Part shown: piece by piece, positions 30,746 through 32,842 of the stretch | Numbering within the stretch: the first letter of the stretch is position 1 | Layout: each line of letters begins with the position of its first letter | Origin: Terriglobales bacterium | Lineage (GTDB): Bacteria > Acidobacteriota > Terriglobia > Terriglobales > Acidobacteriaceae | Direction: 5' to 3' | Assembly (NCBI GenBank): GCA_030038475.1 | Contig: JASHOU010000160.1 | Location: 1 to 32,842, forward strand | DNA length: 32,842 bases | Position numbers and translations under genes: made by a program | The notes under the pieces: model-generated | Seen by the model: only the letters and a program-made list of their open reading frames with translations | Databases searched by the model: none | What the model was told of the DNA's origin: nothing

Positions 30746-31990
30746 ATGCATGGGCAAATAATTCTGTGGGCTGCGGGCGTCATTCTAGCCTTGACCTGGT
30801 TTTCCCGCATTGTAGAAGCCGCGATCGGCATGCCGCAGCTTGTCAACATCGCGCAGCCGCAATGGGATCGGAGGCCGTCGTCTGTAAATCGCGGCTCTAT
30901 CCCTCGTGAGCCCGGGGTCAGCGTTATCGTTCCCGCCCGCAACGAGGCCGAACATATTCGCCAGACGCTGCGGCAGTTGTTGGCGCTTGATTATTCGAAT
31001 TACGAAATCATTGCTGTCAATGACCGCTCGAACGACGCTACCGGGCGAATCATGGATGAAATTGCAGAAGGTGCCGTGCTTCGGCAAACGGTTCCGTCGG
31101 CCAATGCAGATCCGGACGAAAGTATTTGCCCCACACGGCTGCACGTGATTCACATTTCAGAATTGCCCGCGGGGTGGTTGGGCAAAACCCACGCCATGTG
31201 GATGGGTAGCCAGCAGGCCAGTGGGGAGTGGCTGCTGTTTACTGATGCCGACGTGCTGTTCAAGTCCGACTCGTTGCGGCGCGCTGTTGCCTACGCCGAA
31301 GCGCAACGGGCCGACCACGTTGTGCTTTTTCCGCGGATGATCATGAAGCATCCCGGCGAGACGATGATGATTGCTTTCTTCCAGGCGCTTTTCGTTTTCG
31401 GGCATCGGCCGTGGAAAGTTGCGGATCCAAAAGCGCGAGACCACATGGGCGTTGGCGCATTCAATTTGGTGCGCCGCCCGGTTTACGACGCAGTCGGTAC
31501 GTATCGCGCGCTTCGCATGGAAGTAGTCGACGACATGAAACTCGGCAAGGTCATCAAGAACGCAGGCTTTGCGCAGCGCAATGTGTTTGGCGAGGATCTG
31601 ATTTCGCTCCATTGGGCCAAAGGAACGTTCGGCATTGTCAACAATCTTACGAAGAACTTTTTCGCCCTGCTTTCCTTCCAGTTGTGGCGTACCGTGGCCA
31701 GTTTCATCGCCATCGGCTTTTTGAATCTCGGCCCGTTTATCGGGATCTGGCTGGCTCATGGATGGGCCCGGATTCCTTATGTCATCGCGCTCGTGTCGCT
31801 TTTTTTCATTTACTACGGTATGTCGCGGCGATCGACGATCCCGCCCTATTATGTTTTCCTGCACCCGGTCAGTAGCAGCGTGTTCATGTACATATTGCTG
31901 CGTTCGATGTGCCACGCGCTCTGGAATGACGGCATTGTCTGGCGGGGAACGAAGTATCCGCTGGACGAACTCCGCAAGGGAGTGGTGTGA
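30746..31990 (+). CDS. Membrane-bound family-2 glycosyltransferase
   Basis: A 414-residue membrane-bound GT-A glycosyltransferase. An N-terminal anchor (IILWAAGVILALTWFSRIVEAA) precedes the donor-binding start VSVIVPARNEAEHIRQTL and EIIAVNDRSNDAT. The metal motif is LLFTDADVLF, and the acceptor/base region reads MEVVDDMKLGK. Three or so helices close the protein (TVASFIAIGFLNLGPFIGIWL and after). It resembles the HpnB/CrtQ-like branch, with GWLGKTHAMWMG as a shared pattern, but I do not assign a symbol. It is co-transcribed with the spinster-like transporter, so glycosylation and movement of one lipid is a plausible pairing. Confidence 0.85.
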   Translation: MHGQIILWAAGVILALTWFSRIVEAAIGMPQLVNIAQPQWDRRPSSVNRGSIPREPGVSVIVPARNEAEHIRQTLRQLLALDYSNYEIIAVNDRSNDATGRIMDEIAEGAVLRQTVPSANADPDESICPTRLHVIHISELPAGWLGKTHAMWMGSQQASGEWLLFTDADVLFKSDSLRRAVAYAEAQRADHVVLFPRMIMKHPGETMMIAFFQALFVFGHRPWKVADPKARDHMGVGAFNLVRRPVYDAVGTYRALRMEVVDDMKLGKVIKNAGFAQRNVFGEDLISLHWAKGTFGIVNNLTKNFFALLSFQLWRTVASFIAIGFLNLGPFIGIWLAHGWARIPYVIALVSLFFIYYGMSRRSTIPPYYVFLHPVSSSVFMYILLRSMCHALWNDGIVWRGTKYPLDELRKGVV

Positions 31991-32065
31991 AACGACGAAG
32001 AAAGAACTCAGCAGATGAAACGCGCATCCCCCGGTTGTCAATTTGGCTGCGAATATTGCCAATCT

Positions 32066-32587
32066 CTACCATGGTTCGTCCGAATCTTCGATCGGAAGCG
32101 GGTCACCCTTGTATGTACGTTTCTGCTTTTCTTCTTTCGGGCGCTCGAACTTGCCCGCGCGGTAGCGGCCTTCGCGCTCGACGTCATAATCGGTAGGCAC
32201 GGTAGGAAACAACAAGAAAGCACCTTCGCCCAGTTGCTGTGAGCGGCGCAGGATGATTTCGGCGCGACCGTCGTAATTCTGAATGATTCCTTTGATCTCA
32301 ATTTGTCGCCCTTCGAGCTGGCGAACGTCGCCCATCTTCTTGAGATCGGCCGGGAACACGACGACGGCGAACGGGCACGCTTTCGGCTCCTGGCAGAAGC
32401 TGAGAAAAGTGGTGCCCTTGCTGCCAGTTTCAATGTGCAGCACGGTCCCGCGCACACATGACACCGTGCCCACGTGCTTGCTTGCTTCGGCGACGGCTAC
32501 GCAGTCGTGGCCGGAAGAATTAGCCGCGCTGAGTGGCCGCAGTCCAAGCAGAGTTGTCAACAGGAAAGTCACAAAGAGGAAACGCAT
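32066..32587 (-). CDS. Secreted OB-fold-like protein
   Basis: A 173-residue protein with signal peptide MRFLFVTFLLTTLLGLRPLSA. The body reads as an OB-fold-type barrel: HVGTVSCVRGTVLHIETGSKGTTFLSF, CPFAVVVFPADLKKMG, then LEGRQIEIKGIIQNYDGRAEIILRR. This last strand pattern is common in nucleic-acid-binding OB proteins, but here the protein is exported. The C-terminal tail is charged and disordered. I choose the ATG at 32587 because it begins the signal peptide; the ATG at 32644 would bury it. No ribosome binding site is obvious. Confidence 0.7.
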   Translation of the reverse strand: MRFLFVTFLLTTLLGLRPLSAANSSGHDCVAVAEASKHVGTVSCVRGTVLHIETGSKGTTFLSFCQEPKACPFAVVVFPADLKKMGDVRQLEGRQIEIKGIIQNYDGRAEIILRRSQQLGEGAFLLFPTVPTDYDVEREGRYRAGKFERPKEEKQKRTYKGDPLPIEDSDEPW

Positions 32588-32716
32588 AATGAATAAGGCG
32601 CTGAGAAGTGTGGCCTCGGTCCTTAATTCTAGGCTCAATTCCATGCGTGGCGGGACGATTCTGCGCTAAGCAGCACAAAAAATTCGTGGCGTCTTCCCGA
32701 AAGAGGAACTTGCGAA

Positions 32717-32735
32717 GCCGGGTTCAGAACCCGGC
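32717..32735 (-). terminator. Perfect hairpin downstream of the right-edge gene
   Basis: GCCGGGTT (32717-32724), loop CAG, then AACCCGGC (32728-32735). This 8-bp GC-rich stem lies about 50 bases past the stop codon of the minus-strand gene at 32786-32842. No T-run follows, so it may be a dispersed repeat rather than a terminator. Confidence 0.4.
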
Positions 32736-32785
32736 CACGCGCAGTCTGACGGAGCCAACGACGAACCGTTGAGCCGGTACGTTAA

Positions 32786-32842
32786 CTATTTGGTAAAGGC
32801 TTTTACGGCCCCTGCTTCGTCGTCCTTGACGTCGAAGACGGT
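32786..32842 (-). CDS. C-terminal end of a gene entering from the right edge, probably a STAS-domain anti-sigma antagonist
   Basis: The last 18 residues (TVFDVKDDEAGAVKAFTK) and a TAG stop at 32788-32786 are readable on the minus strand. The pattern F-D-V-x-D-D-E-x-x-A-V-x-A-F is common at the end of STAS-domain anti-anti-sigma factors. With so little sequence the call is tentative. Confidence 0.5.
   Translation of the reverse strand, partial: TVFDVKDDEAGAVKAFTK

Noticed and set aside
31157-32062. Minus-strand 301-residue frame opposite the glycosyltransferase
   Set aside because: Antisense shadow rich in His and Arg, without domain features.

Overview
The window looks like chromosomal DNA of an acidobacterium-like Gram-negative bacterium. 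I infer this from a long hopanoid gene cluster of the kind found in that phylum, the style of the integrase N-terminus at the left edge, moderately high GC, and frequent TTG/GTG starts. No rRNA or other decisive marker is present, so the taxonomy is an inference.

Left region (1-9.5 kb) is accessory. On the minus strand a tyrosine-recombinase-like integrase runs off the left edge. Just upstream of it is the 5' half of a tRNA-Asp gene that stops in the anticodon loop, which suggests the edge of an integrated element. A mostly empty stretch (about 540-945) follows. Next come a nitroreductase-marR operon behind two palindromic operators, and an arsR-SRPBCC operon with an operator-like palindrome over its promoter. 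Then there are a secreted cupredoxin-like protein, a large secreted beta-propeller protein (convergent), a nickel/cobalt permease preceded by two blocks of 15-bp tandem repeats, an MFS transporter, and a VapBC-type toxin-antitoxin pair.

Central region (9.6-23.8 kb) is a hopanoid lipid cluster. On the plus strand: ispH (isoprenoid precursor supply), shc (squalene-hopene cyclase), a foreign-looking P-loop gene, hpnA, hpnG, two zinc-dependent medium-chain dehydrogenases overlapping by GTGA, then hpnC, hpnD and hpnE (farnesyl diphosphate to squalene) and a PilZ protein. Converging from the minus strand are hpnJ and two small four-helix EamA/DMT membrane proteins. Precursor synthesis, cyclisation, side-chain processing and side-chain tailoring are therefore encoded together. 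hpnH, which makes adenosylhopane, is not in the window. The two dehydrogenases sit where an enzyme reducing ribosylhopane to bacteriohopanetetrol would be expected, and the EamA pair next to hpnJ resembles a two-subunit lipid flippase.

Right region (23.9-32.8 kb) holds a minus-strand hlyD-TPR-tolC export operon lacking its inner-membrane pump, queF (queuosine synthesis) with a probably leaderless mRNA, a small membrane protein, a DinB-family protein, a spinster-like MFS plus family-2 glycosyltransferase operon, a secreted OB-fold-like protein, and the C-terminal end of a probable STAS-domain gene at the right edge.

Two themes recur. Short tandem repeats with 15- or 16-bp periods lie in the leaders of three genes (the nickel permease, hpnE and pilZ). 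Several genes have a -10 element so close to the start codon that leaderless transcripts are likely (arsR, vapB, queF, possibly the second MFS gene).
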